From positions 1-43,279 of the forward strand of contig CANJLQ010000020.1 in assembly GCA_947475735.1 (NCBI GenBank): a stretch of DNA of 43,279 nucleotides. The letters run 5' to 3'. The notes under the pieces were generated by a model, which worked only from the letters and a program-made list of their open reading frames with translations, made no database searches and was not told where the DNA came from. This stretch comes from Caulobacteraceae bacterium (GTDB lineage: Bacteria; Pseudomonadota; Alphaproteobacteria; Caulobacterales; Caulobacteraceae). Position numbers and translations under genes: made by a program. Below are positions 1 through 7,480 of the stretch, piece after piece (position 1 is the stretch's first letter; every line of letters begins with the position of its first letter).

Positions 1-179
1 CGGCTCGCGGAGCCTCGCTGCCTGAGCGCGGGCTGGGGGCGCTACCGCTCGGCTCGCGGAGCCTCGCTGCCTGAGCGCGGGCTGGGGGCGCTACCGCTCG
101 GCTCGCGGAGCCTCGCTGCCTGAGCGCGGGCTGGGGGCGCTACCGCTCGGCTCGCGGAGCCTCGCTGCCTGAGCGCGGG
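1..179. repeat. 49-bp tandem repeat, three full copies plus a partial fourth
   Basis: Identical units begin at 1, 50, 99 and 148; the first three are complete 49-mers and the last matches for 32 bp before diverging at 180. The array may continue to the left of the window. Each unit contains a short hairpin (GGCTC-GCG-GAGCC). Because 49 is not a multiple of 3, the reading frame shifts from copy to copy. On the minus strand the last partial copy encodes the C-terminal dozen residues of the neighbouring periplasmic protein, and its TAG stop (140-142) lies inside the third copy. Confidence 0.95.
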
Positions 180-664
180 TCAGCCTGGCGGTCGCGACCG
201 CCTCGGCTGCGACCAGCCAGGATCGCGGCAACCACCTGACGATCCTCGGGGTCCAGCGTCGCCAGCACGGCCAGAGCATCGGTCTCCAGCCGTTCGCGGC
301 CTCGCAGCTCCGCCTGACGGGACGTCGCCAGTAGCGCATCCACCCGCGCCCGGTCGAACGGCTCTGCCCGCGCGGCCTCGACGGCTTCGGCCCGAGCCTG
401 CCGCGCGGCCTGGAAGTCGGGTCGGGCACGCAGACCCGCCTCGCGCAGGGCCCGACGAACCTCACGGCGGGTCTCGGGTTCGAGCGTCGCCAGCAACTCG
501 CGAGCGGAGGGCCGTCGCTCGCCGTCTCGGCGCGTCTGAAGCTCGCGCTCGATATCCCGCTGACCGGACAGGGCGGTCACGGCTGCCGTCGCGGCGAAAA
601 GGTTGATCCCGACCGAGATGGCCAGAGCGATCCCCAGGATGATGGCGAGCAGGCGCGGGTTCAT
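140..664 (-). CDS. Spy/CnrX-like periplasmic (metal-resistance family) protein
   Basis: A 174-residue protein with an N-terminal membrane anchor or signal (about residues 5-27) followed by a long, Arg/Ala/Glu-rich alpha-helical region, the architecture of the Metal_resist family (CnrX, ZraP, Spy). Its ATG overlaps the TGA of the anti-sigma gene by 4 bp, so the two are probably translationally coupled. In CnrYXH-type systems the protein in this position is the periplasmic sensor that controls the anti-sigma factor. Here, apart from the initiator Met, there is no His, Cys or Met, the residues such sensors use to bind metal, so metal sensing is doubtful. The last residues (from about PRSGSEAPRAER) are encoded by the adjoining 49-bp repeat. 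Family assignment rests on architecture and context and is moderately sure. Confidence 0.72.
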   Translation of the reverse strand: MNPRLLAIILGIALAISVGINLFAATAAVTALSGQRDIERELQTRRDGERRPSARELLATLEPETRREVRRALREAGLRARPDFQAARQARAEAVEAARAEPFDRARVDALLATSRQAELRGRERLETDALAVLATLDPEDRQVVAAILAGRSRGGRDRQADPRSGSEAPRAER

Positions 665-1086
665 CCCAGCACCGCCGTGTCATCCAGACCGCCGACCGAG
701 GCCTGCTCCAGCACCACGTCCAGCTGGACCTGGCGTTCGAAATCGCTGGTCAGCACTTGACCGAACACGATGCCCGCGCAGGCCGCCGCCGCCCAGCCCG
801 CCCCGCCGATCCATAACAACCGCCGCAGCCCGGGCCAGACCGCGCGCGCGCGCAGACCCGCCGCAGCCGCCGAAGCGATCACCCGATGGCGCAGCTCCGC
901 CGAGACCACCGCACGCGGCGCGGCACCCAGAGCGGCATCGAGCTGACGTGCCGCGAACAGGGCGCGCTCGGCCTCGCCCGGCTGTGTGCGCGCGAAATGC
1001 TCGGCGGCCTCGCGTTCCGTGTCCGGCCAGCGACGCAGGTCACCGCCCCAGGCCTCGGCCAGATCGCGCATGCGGTCGGCGTTCAT
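661..1086 (-). CDS. Membrane anti-sigma factor (probable)
   Basis: A 141-residue protein with an N-terminal cytoplasmic region rich in acidic and aromatic residues (AEAWGGDLRRWPDTE), one transmembrane segment at about residues 88-110, and a short periplasmic tail. It lies directly after an ECF sigma factor: the sigma TGA and this ATG overlap in ATGA (1083-1086). The downstream periplasmic gene overlaps it in the same way. Position, size and topology are those of an anti-sigma factor that holds its sigma at the membrane. The zinc-binding HxxxCxxC motif of ZAS anti-sigma factors is absent. The reading frame is open further upstream, but the ATG at 1086 fits the coupling and gives a sensible protein. 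Function is inferred mainly from context. Confidence 0.75.
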   Translation of the reverse strand: MNADRMRDLAEAWGGDLRRWPDTEREAAEHFARTQPGEAERALFAARQLDAALGAAPRAVVSAELRHRVIASAAAAGLRARAVWPGLRRLLWIGGAGWAAAACAGIVFGQVLTSDFERQVQLDVVLEQASVGGLDDTAVLG

Positions 1087-1664
1087 CCTCTTCCTCCCAC
1101 GGCATCCGGGTTGGCACCCGGCGCCAGATCGGCGAGGGCGGCGCGCAATGCGCGACGTCCCCGCCCCAAAAGACTTTCCAGAGCCTCGACACTGACGCCC
1201 ATCAGGCCGGCCGCCTCGATGTTGCCGAGCTCCTGATAGTGGCACAGCACGATGGCCTCGCGCTGGCGCTCTGGCAGCGCCTTCAAGGCGCCATCGACGC
1301 GCCGGCCCAACTCGGCCGCCAGCAAACCCCGATCCGGGGCCGGGCCGGGGTCGGGCCGGTCCGGCGGCGTCTCGACCGAAATCTCGCGCCGACGCCGCAG
1401 CCGGTCGTAGCAGAGGTTCAGCGCCACCCGGTGCAGCCAGGTGTCGAACTTCGCCTTGCCCGGCGTCCAGCGCGGCGCCTGTTTCCAGGCCTTCATCATG
1501 GCCTCCTGCGCCACATCCTCAGCCTCACCCGCGTCGCCCAGCATGCGCTGGGCCAAAGCCATCATGCGCGGCAGCTTGCGCGCCACCATGGCCTGAATGG
1601 CCGCGGGGTCGCCCTGACCCACGCGGCGCACCAGATCCTCGTCGGGGTCGACAACGGCCGCCAA
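1083..1664 (-). CDS. ECF-family RNA polymerase sigma factor
   Basis: A 193-residue sigma-70 family regulator. Region 2 spans about residues 26-93, with the helix DVAQEAMMKAW and the YDRLRRRR end. Region 4 spans about residues 125-172 (ALPERQREAIVLCHYQELG, then a helix-turn-helix ending in LGRGRRALRAAL). It lacks regions 1 and 3, as is typical of ECF factors. No ATG or GTG exists in frame before the upstream stop at 1725. TTG at 1664, preceded by a strong AAAGGGA site, is therefore the likely start. It heads a sigma, anti-sigma, periplasmic protein cassette and probably directs transcription of an envelope or stress regulon. Confidence 0.9.
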   Translation of the reverse strand: MAAVVDPDEDLVRRVGQGDPAAIQAMVARKLPRMMALAQRMLGDAGEAEDVAQEAMMKAWKQAPRWTPGKAKFDTWLHRVALNLCYDRLRRRREISVETPPDRPDPGPAPDRGLLAAELGRRVDGALKALPERQREAIVLCHYQELGNIEAAGLMGVSVEALESLLGRGRRALRAALADLAPGANPDAVGGRG

Positions 1665-1689
1665 TCGGTCCCTTTCCGCGTGAGGGCCC

Positions 1690-1709
1690 AGGCCGGGCGA
1701 ACCCGGCCT
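1690..1709 (-). other. Stem-loop between EF-hand gene and sigma factor
   Basis: A perfect 8-bp inverted repeat, AGGCCGGG and CCCGGCCT around a 4-nt loop, lies 16 nt past the EF-hand gene stop and 26 nt before the sigma factor start on the minus strand. There is no T-run after it, so it is not a textbook intrinsic terminator. It could partly terminate or attenuate read-through from the EF-hand gene into the sigma cassette, or structure the sigma mRNA leader. Confidence 0.5.
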
Positions 1710-1724
1710 GTCCCGACACCGACC

Positions 1725-2303
1725 CTACTCCGAAGCGGACGCCGGACGCGACGCCCCACCCTGTTCGACCTGACGCTGGGCCCGGCGTTCCTGGCGGGCC
1801 TGCCGCATGCGGGCGGGGGCCGCCTGACGCTCGACCTCGCTCAAATAGCCGTCGCGGTCGGCGTCCAGCCTGGCGAAGCCTTCGATCGCGCGGGTCCGAG
1901 CCTGTTCGATCTGCACCGGACCGCGCTCCATGTCACGACCGGCGCGACGCTCATGACGCTGCATCCGCTGGCCGGCGCGACCGGCGCGTTCGGGACGCGC
2001 GGCTTCGAACTCGGCCTGGCTGATCGCGCCGTTCCGATCGGCATCCAGGCGGGTGAACATCTGGCCGCGTCGCTCGGCGCGCCGGGCCTGACGGGCGGCC
2101 TGGGCTTCTTCGGGCGAGACGGCGCCGTCGCGGTTCGCGTCGGCCTCGGTCAGGCGCGCGGTTCGTGCCGAGACGAACTCGGCCTGACTGACACGGCCGT
2201 CACCGTCGGCGTCGGCGCGGCCGGGACCGCGTTGCTGGGCATTGGCGGCACCGGTCAGGGCCAGGGTTCCGATCGCCAGCACGGTCAGGGTCTTGATCTT
2301 CAT
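1725..2303 (-). CDS. Exported EF-hand calcium-binding protein
   Basis: A 192-residue protein with a signal peptide (MKIKTLTVLAIGTLALTGAANA) and four EF-hand-like loops of DxDxDG type: ADADGDGRVSQAEF, ADANRDGAVSPEEA, LDADRNGAISQAEF and LDADRDGYLSEVE. The linkers are rich in Arg, Ala and Gln. It probably binds Ca2+ in the periplasm or at the cell surface. The start at 2303 is chosen over an upstream in-frame start at 2330 because it begins the signal peptide and follows a GGAG site. It ends 60 bp before the ECF sigma gene on the same strand, so it may be a target or companion of that system. Similar EF-hand proteins are common in Caulobacterales; no specific function is known to me. Confidence 0.88.
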   Translation of the reverse strand: MKIKTLTVLAIGTLALTGAANAQQRGPGRADADGDGRVSQAEFVSARTARLTEADANRDGAVSPEEAQAARQARRAERRGQMFTRLDADRNGAISQAEFEAARPERAGRAGQRMQRHERRAGRDMERGPVQIEQARTRAIEGFARLDADRDGYLSEVERQAAPARMRQARQERRAQRQVEQGGASRPASASE

Positions 2304-2345
2304 ATCGTCTCTCCGATGGGCCGCGGTCACCGCCGCCCGGGCATC

Positions 2346-2389
2346 CCCACCGACGTCTAACGAGAGCGCCCCGGTTATCCGTCGGTGGG
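2346..2389 (-). terminator. Inverted repeat across the glnE stop codon
   Basis: A perfect 10-bp inverted repeat (CCCACCGACG at 2346-2355 and CGTCGGTGGG at 2380-2389) with a 24-nt loop straddles the TAA of glnE. In minus-strand RNA it would form at the very end of the message. No U-run follows, so its role as a terminator is only possible. Confidence 0.3.
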
Positions 2390-5260
2390 CGGCGGCAAGA
2401 CCGCGTCGAAGGCGTCACGCGCCTCGGCACGCACCTGTTCCAGGCGTCGGATCAGCGCCGGGAAGTCCGCCTGCCCCGCCGCCGCCGCGAGCCTGGCGTG
2501 GAAGGTCGCGGGTTCGGCCTCGACATCGGCCCTGTCGTCGAAGGCGCAGGCCAGCAACTGGGCCAAGCCCTGCTGAAGCCGCCACGCCTCATGGAGGGCC
2601 GGGTCGCGCGACAACTGCTCCAGCGTCGAGACGGTGAGCGGGCGACCTTCTGCGGCGGCCGCCAGCTGGCGATACTGTCCCACGAACTCGGCATCGACCA
2701 GGCCGCCGGGCGCGAGCTTCAGATCCCAGAACCCTTCCGGCCGACGCTCGCGCGCCATCAGGTCGCGCATCGCCCGCACATCGCCCGCGACATCGACGCC
2801 CGGACGAGGACGGCGCAGGGCCTGTTCGATCGCCCCAGCGGCGCGTGTGGCGAACGCCGGATCGCTGGCCCAGACGACCCGGGCGCGGGTCAGAGCCATG
2901 AACTCCCACGTCGCGGCCTCTGACCCGTAATAGGCATCCAGCCCCGACAGCCGGACCGACACCGGCCCCTTGGACCCCGAGGGCCTCAGTCGCATGTCGA
3001 CCTCGTACAGACCACCCTCGGCCGTATGGGCCGACAGGGCCGAGATCAGCCGCTGGGTGAACCGCACATAGAAGACGTCGGCGGCCCAGCCCTTGCCCGC
3101 CGAGATCGCTTCAGGGGGCGCGTCATAGACGGTCATCAGATCCAGATCCGAGCCCGCCGTCATCTCGCCGGACCCCGCCTTGCCGAAGGCGATCACGGCG
3201 ACCGACCCCGCCATGGTACCGGCCAGGCGTTCAGTCTCGGCCAGGGCGGCGGCCGACAGGGTGCGCATGACGGCATTGGCCAGGTTGGTGAAACCCCGCC
3301 CAGCGGCCTGGGGGCCGATGCGGCCCGTCAGGGTCTGCATGCCGATCCGGAAAACCTGTTCGCGGTGAAGGCGACGGACCGCGTTCATCGCGCCTTCGAA
3401 ATCGCCGGCCTCGGCGGCCTCGGCCTCCATCTGGTCGAACAGGCCGGTGTTGATGCCCAGCTCGGTCTCGAAGCGAACGTCCAGCATGGAATCCAGCGCC
3501 GCCGGATAGCGCCCCAGCGTCCGGGCCAGCCGGGGGGCGAAGGCCATGACGCTGACGATCCGCTGGAACAGCTCGGGCTGGTTCAGGAACAGGGCCTGGA
3601 CCTGCACACCCGCCGACAGCCCGGCAAAGAAGACCGAGAACCGGCGGAACGCCGCGTTGGCCGCCCCAGTCCGGGCCGCGACGGTCAGCAGGCGGGGCGC
3701 CAGGCGCGTGAACAGCTCACGGCCGCGCGCTGACCGGGTCGCCGGGATGCGCCCATGATGCCAGGACCGGATGGCGTCGGAGATCGCCGTCGGGTCGGAG
3801 AACCCCATCCGTTCCAGCGTCGCCAGGGTCTCGGGGTCGTTCTCCACGCCGGTGAACACCAGACTGCCGAAATCCGACGACAGGGCCTCCTCGCCCTCGA
3901 ACAGATCGCCGTAGCGGCGGTTGACCTCGATCAGCAGGGCCTCGACCTCGCCGTCGAAGCGCGCGAGCTCCCCGTGGCCTGCCAACGCCGCGACCGCCGC
4001 TCGACGTCCGGCGTCGGCAGGCAAGATGTGGGTCTGTTCGTCGTCCAGCATCTGGACGCGGTGTTCCAGTCCACGCAGCTGCTGATAGGCGATGGTCAGC
4101 TCAGCGGCGACCTCAGCGGGGATGTGGTCCTTGTCGGCGAGGGCTTTCAGCGCATCGACCGTGCGGCGGCTGCGCAGCGTCGGGTCGCGGCCGCCCAGGA
4201 TCAGCTGCTGGGTCTGGGCATAGAATTCGATCTCGCGGATGCCGCCCCGCCCCAGCTTCAGGTTCGCGCCGGCCGCCTCCAGACCGTCGCCGGTCTTGTG
4301 GACATGGATCTGTCGCTTGATCGACTGGATGTCGAGCACGGCCTGATAGTCCAGGCTGCGCCGCCAGACGAAGGGGGTCAGGGCCTTCAGGAACGCCGCG
4401 CCTTCGCCCAGATCGCCGATCGCGGGCCGGGCCTTGATGAAGGCCGCGCGCTCCCAGTTCTGACCGACGCTTTCGTAGTAGTCCAAGGCCATCGGCACCG
4501 CGACCACCGGTGGGGTCGAGGACGGGTCGGGGCGCAGCCTCAAATCGACGCGGAAGACATAGCCGTCGCCCGTCCGCTCCTGCATCAGCTGGGCGAAGGC
4601 CTGGGCCAGACGGTCCAGAAACCGCTGCGGCTCAACCCCCTCGGCCAGGGCCGGGATGACCGCTTCCGGCTCCCAGAACAGGCTGATGTCGATGTCGGAC
4701 GAGTAGTTTAGCTCGTTGGCGCCATGCTTGCCCATGGCCAGGCCGAACAGGCCGGGGACCGGGCCGCGCGGGTCGTCGGGCCCCGAAACCAGCTTGCCCC
4801 GTTCGCGCTGATCGTGGGCGACGGCCCGCAGGGCGGCATCGGCCGAGACGTCGGCGAACCGGCTGAGCGCCAGGGTGACGGCGTCCAGGTCCCACACGCC
4901 GCCGAGATCGGCCAGGGCCGTCAACAGATGCAGCTCGCCCTTCAGCCGGCGCAGCGGCACGCGGACGTCGTCGGCCCCGCCGCTCAATGCCGCCGTGCGC
5001 GACAGGATGTCGGCGAGCCGCCCGTCCGGATCGTCCTCCAGCGCCGAGCGCAACTGATCGGGCCAGCGACGCATCAGCCCGGCGAGATAGGGCGAGGCGG
5101 CCAGTACCGGAGCGAGCGCCGGGCCCGCCTGATCCAGCGTCCCGGACCAGCCGCCCTCGGCCGCGACGGCCGACAGTCCTTCCAGTGCCCGATCCGCCGC
5201 CCCGGCATCGAGGACCGGGCCGCAAGGGACCAGCCGCGACCCGAGCGGACCGCCGCTCAC
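2375..5260 (-). CDS. glnE: Bifunctional glutamine synthetase adenylyltransferase/adenylyl-removing enzyme
   Basis: A 961-residue protein of the length expected for GlnE. It has two nucleotidyltransferase-type halves: the N-terminal adenylyl-removing domain carries NELNYSSDIDISLFW (about residue 182), and the C-terminal adenylyltransferase domain carries AGSDLDLMTVYD (about residue 700). The paired Asp residues are the catalytic metal ligands. GlnE adenylylates and deadenylylates a tyrosine of glutamine synthetase in response to PII and glutamine. The start is GTG at 5260, overlapping the TGA of the upstream histidine kinase gene (GTGA), which implies translational coupling. This is an unusual partner for a nitrogen-control enzyme. 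The C-terminal codons form half of an inverted repeat. Confidence 0.97.
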   Translation of the reverse strand: MSGGPLGSRLVPCGPVLDAGAADRALEGLSAVAAEGGWSGTLDQAGPALAPVLAASPYLAGLMRRWPDQLRSALEDDPDGRLADILSRTAALSGGADDVRVPLRRLKGELHLLTALADLGGVWDLDAVTLALSRFADVSADAALRAVAHDQRERGKLVSGPDDPRGPVPGLFGLAMGKHGANELNYSSDIDISLFWEPEAVIPALAEGVEPQRFLDRLAQAFAQLMQERTGDGYVFRVDLRLRPDPSSTPPVVAVPMALDYYESVGQNWERAAFIKARPAIGDLGEGAAFLKALTPFVWRRSLDYQAVLDIQSIKRQIHVHKTGDGLEAAGANLKLGRGGIREIEFYAQTQQLILGGRDPTLRSRRTVDALKALADKDHIPAEVAAELTIAYQQLRGLEHRVQMLDDEQTHILPADAGRRAAVAALAGHGELARFDGEVEALLIEVNRRYGDLFEGEEALSSDFGSLVFTGVENDPETLATLERMGFSDPTAISDAIRSWHHGRIPATRSARGRELFTRLAPRLLTVAARTGAANAAFRRFSVFFAGLSAGVQVQALFLNQPELFQRIVSVMAFAPRLARTLGRYPAALDSMLDVRFETELGINTGLFDQMEAEAAEAGDFEGAMNAVRRLHREQVFRIGMQTLTGRIGPQAAGRGFTNLANAVMRTLSAAALAETERLAGTMAGSVAVIAFGKAGSGEMTAGSDLDLMTVYDAPPEAISAGKGWAADVFYVRFTQRLISALSAHTAEGGLYEVDMRLRPSGSKGPVSVRLSGLDAYYGSEAATWEFMALTRARVVWASDPAFATRAAGAIEQALRRPRPGVDVAGDVRAMRDLMARERRPEGFWDLKLAPGGLVDAEFVGQYRQLAAAAEGRPLTVSTLEQLSRDPALHEAWRLQQGLAQLLACAFDDRADVEAEPATFHARLAAAAGQADFPALIRRLEQVRAEARDAFDAVLPPPTDG

Positions 5261-6717
5261 GCCGCGCTCGCGGGCGGCAGGACCAGGGCGACCCGCAGGC
5301 CCGGCCCGTGCCTGCCATAGGCCCCTGGCCCCTCATCCAGCTGGATGCGGCCCATGTGCGCCTCCATCACCGCCCCGACCAGGGACAGCCCCAGCCCGGA
5401 TCCCGCCTCGGTGCGGCTGTTGTCCAGACGAACGAAGCGCTGGATGACCCGCTCGCGATCCTCCTCCGGCACGCCCGGGCCGGTGTCGGTGACGGAGTAT
5501 TCGATTTCGCCGGACGACCGTCGACGCGCGCGCAGCTTCACCGCGCCGCCGGTGGGCGTATATTTGATGGCGTTGTCGATCACGTTGGCCAGGGCCTGGG
5601 CCAGGAACGGGCGAGCACCCTCGATCATCAGGCCACGCTCGATCTCGGCCGAGAAATCCAGCCCCTTGTCCTCGGCGGCGGGCTCGTACAGCTCGGCCAT
5701 GTCGGCGGCGAGGTCGGCGGCGTCGAACACGGCCGCGTCGGGCACCCGCCCGGCGGCCGCCTGAAGCCGGGCGATGGCAAGGACGGTGTTGAAGGTCTTC
5801 AGCAGGGCGTCAGCTTCCTCAAGCGCGATCTGCAAGGCATCGACCCCGTCCAGCCGACCGGCTTCGGCGTCGATCAGGGCCACCTCCAGCTTGGCCCGCA
5901 TCCGCGTCAGGGGCGAGCGCAGATCGTGGGCGATGGCGTCCCCGGCATGACGGGTAGAGGCCATCGACGCCTCCAGCCGATCCAGCATGCGGTTCATGCC
6001 CTGGCCCAGCTCGTCCAGCTCGTCGCCCGAGTTCCGCACGGCAACGCGGGCCTTCAGGTCGCCGTCCTGCACGGCCGTGACCACGGTGTTCAGCCGCCCC
6101 ATGGCGCGCTCGACGTTGCGGCTGATCAGCAGCCCCCCGCCGGCCCCCAGCAGCAGCACCATGCCCATCGCCATCCATAGCGCCTGGGTCAGGCGACCAA
6201 GGTAGGCCTCCGTGTCCCCCAGATCCTGGCCGACATAGAGCATCTGGCCGTTCGACAGGGTGGTCTGGACGCCGAACGCCTCCTTCCGGATCACGCGTCC
6301 ATCCGGGTCCGTGTCGGTGAAGCGGAATGTCGCCCAGACCTCCCCGCCTGCATAGTTCAGAATCGGCGACTGGTTCAGCGCCCGCTCGGCCGTCTGTCCG
6401 TCCTCGCCTTGGGCGGTGACGCTGAGATTGCCGGTGATGCCGGTGCCATCGCGGTCCATGTACAGATACAGGAACGTCCCGCCGGTCAGGATCCGGTCGA
6501 CCAGCGCCTGGTTCAGCGCGTCCGGCCCGCGTTCGCGGAAGACGGCGGTCAGGGCCGCGTTCTCCTGCTCGACGGCGTTCCTCGCCCGGGCCTGGGCTTC
6601 CTGGGCGGAGGCCACATAGACATAGGCCAGGATCGCGCTGGCCGCCGCCGCGAACAGCGCCAGGAACAGCAGCGTCAGCCGGAAGGGCGTCCTGCGAAAG
6701 AGGGACGGCAGGCGCAT
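5257..6717 (-). CDS. HAMP-domain sensor histidine kinase
   Basis: A 486-residue inner-membrane kinase. TM1 is at about 13-35, a periplasmic sensor region at 36-177, TM2 at 178-199, a HAMP linker at 200-252, and the phospho-acceptor His264 lies in the H-box HDLRSPLTRMRAKLE. The catalytic domain has an N-box (NVIDNAIKYTP), G1 (DTGPGVP) and G2 (GSGLGLSLV). It sits 6 bp after the response regulator gene, its evident partner, and overlaps glnE downstream. The ATG at 6717 begins a short basic stretch before TM1, as expected. The signal is unknown; linkage to a DegP-type protease suggests an envelope cue, which is inference. Confidence 0.93.
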   Translation of the reverse strand: MRLPSLFRRTPFRLTLLFLALFAAAASAILAYVYVASAQEAQARARNAVEQENAALTAVFRERGPDALNQALVDRILTGGTFLYLYMDRDGTGITGNLSVTAQGEDGQTAERALNQSPILNYAGGEVWATFRFTDTDPDGRVIRKEAFGVQTTLSNGQMLYVGQDLGDTEAYLGRLTQALWMAMGMVLLLGAGGGLLISRNVERAMGRLNTVVTAVQDGDLKARVAVRNSGDELDELGQGMNRMLDRLEASMASTRHAGDAIAHDLRSPLTRMRAKLEVALIDAEAGRLDGVDALQIALEEADALLKTFNTVLAIARLQAAAGRVPDAAVFDAADLAADMAELYEPAAEDKGLDFSAEIERGLMIEGARPFLAQALANVIDNAIKYTPTGGAVKLRARRRSSGEIEYSVTDTGPGVPEEDRERVIQRFVRLDNSRTEAGSGLGLSLVGAVMEAHMGRIQLDEGPGAYGRHGPGLRVALVLPPASAA

Positions 6718-6723
6718 GAAGGC

Positions 6724-7395
6724 TTAAGCCTCCAGCCGATACCCCGCGCCCCGCACCGTCTGGAGCATCGCCCGGTCGAAGCCCTTGTCGATCTTGGAGC
6801 GCAGGCGGCTGATGTGGACGTCGATGACGTTGGTCTGGGGGTCGAAGTGGTACTCCCACACCTTCTCGAGCAGCATGGTGCGGGTCACCGACTGCCCGGC
6901 GTGGCGCATCAGGAACTCCAGCAGCTGGAACTCGCGCGGCTGCAGGTCGATCTCGGTCGCGCCGCGATGCACGGTGCGGGCGATCAGGTTCATCTCCAGA
7001 TCGCCGACCTTCAGCACCGTCTGGACGCCGCCGGTCTCGCGCCGGCGCGACAGAGCCTCGACCCGGGCGATCAGCTCGGCGAAGGCGTAGGGCTTGACCA
7101 GATAGTCGTCGCCGCCGGCCTTCAGCCCTGTGATCCGGTCCTCGACCTCGCCCATGGCCGACAGGAACAGGACCGGCGTCTGGTCGCCGTCCTTCCTCAG
7201 GGTCTCGACCATGCCGATCCCGTCCAGGCGCGGCATCATGCGGTCGACCACATAGACGTCGTAGGCACCCTTCTGCGCCTCCAGCAGGCCATAGGCGCCG
7301 TCGATGGCGTGGGACACGACATGGCCGGCCTCGGTCAGGCCGCGCACCATGGCCTGGGCCGCTTCGGCGTCGTCCTCGACCACCAGGATTTTCAT
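6724..7395 (-). CDS. OmpR/PhoB-type response regulator
   Basis: A 223-residue two-component regulator. The receiver domain (1-118) has the acidic pair in VVEDD, phospho-acceptor Asp51 in VVDRMMPRLDG, and Lys101 in YLVKPYAF. The C-terminal winged-helix DNA-binding domain (about 128-222) contains LQPREFQLLEFLMRHAG and TNVIDVHISRLRSKID. The true start is the ATG at 7395, preceded by a GGAGGGG site; the longer open frame to 7584 is non-coding. It forms an operon with the histidine kinase immediately downstream. A strong stem-loop occupies its leader, between it and the upstream protease gene. Confidence 0.95.
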   Translation of the reverse strand: MKILVVEDDAEAAQAMVRGLTEAGHVVSHAIDGAYGLLEAQKGAYDVYVVDRMMPRLDGIGMVETLRKDGDQTPVLFLSAMGEVEDRITGLKAGGDDYLVKPYAFAELIARVEALSRRRETGGVQTVLKVGDLEMNLIARTVHRGATEIDLQPREFQLLEFLMRHAGQSVTRTMLLEKVWEYHFDPQTNVIDVHISRLRSKIDKGFDRAMLQTVRGAGYRLEA

Positions 7396-7417
7396 GTGAC
7401 GCCCCTCCGGAATCAAA

Positions 7418-7449
7418 GTCGCCGCCGACGGTAGCCCATCGGCGGCGAC
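7418..7449 (-). terminator. Stem-loop between degP-type gene and response regulator
   Basis: A perfect 11-bp GC-rich inverted repeat (7418-7428 and 7439-7449, 10-nt loop) is followed on the minus strand by TTTGATT. It starts about 31 nt after the protease stop and ends about 22 nt before the response regulator ATG. It looks like an intrinsic terminator for the protease gene that doubles as leader structure or attenuator for the regulator-kinase-glnE genes. Confidence 0.6.
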
Positions 7450-7480
7450 ATAGGGAGTTAAGGCTTGTTCAGGGTCGGGA

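Noticed and set aside
1..179. Possible CRISPR array from repeated 49-bp units
   Set aside because: Units are directly adjacent with no spacers, and there are no cas genes in the window; it is a plain tandem repeat.
603..2360. 585-codon open frame on the plus strand
   Set aside because: It lies antisense to four well-supported genes, is Pro/Arg-rich in its first part, and has no recognisable domain; long antisense frames are expected in such GC-rich DNA.
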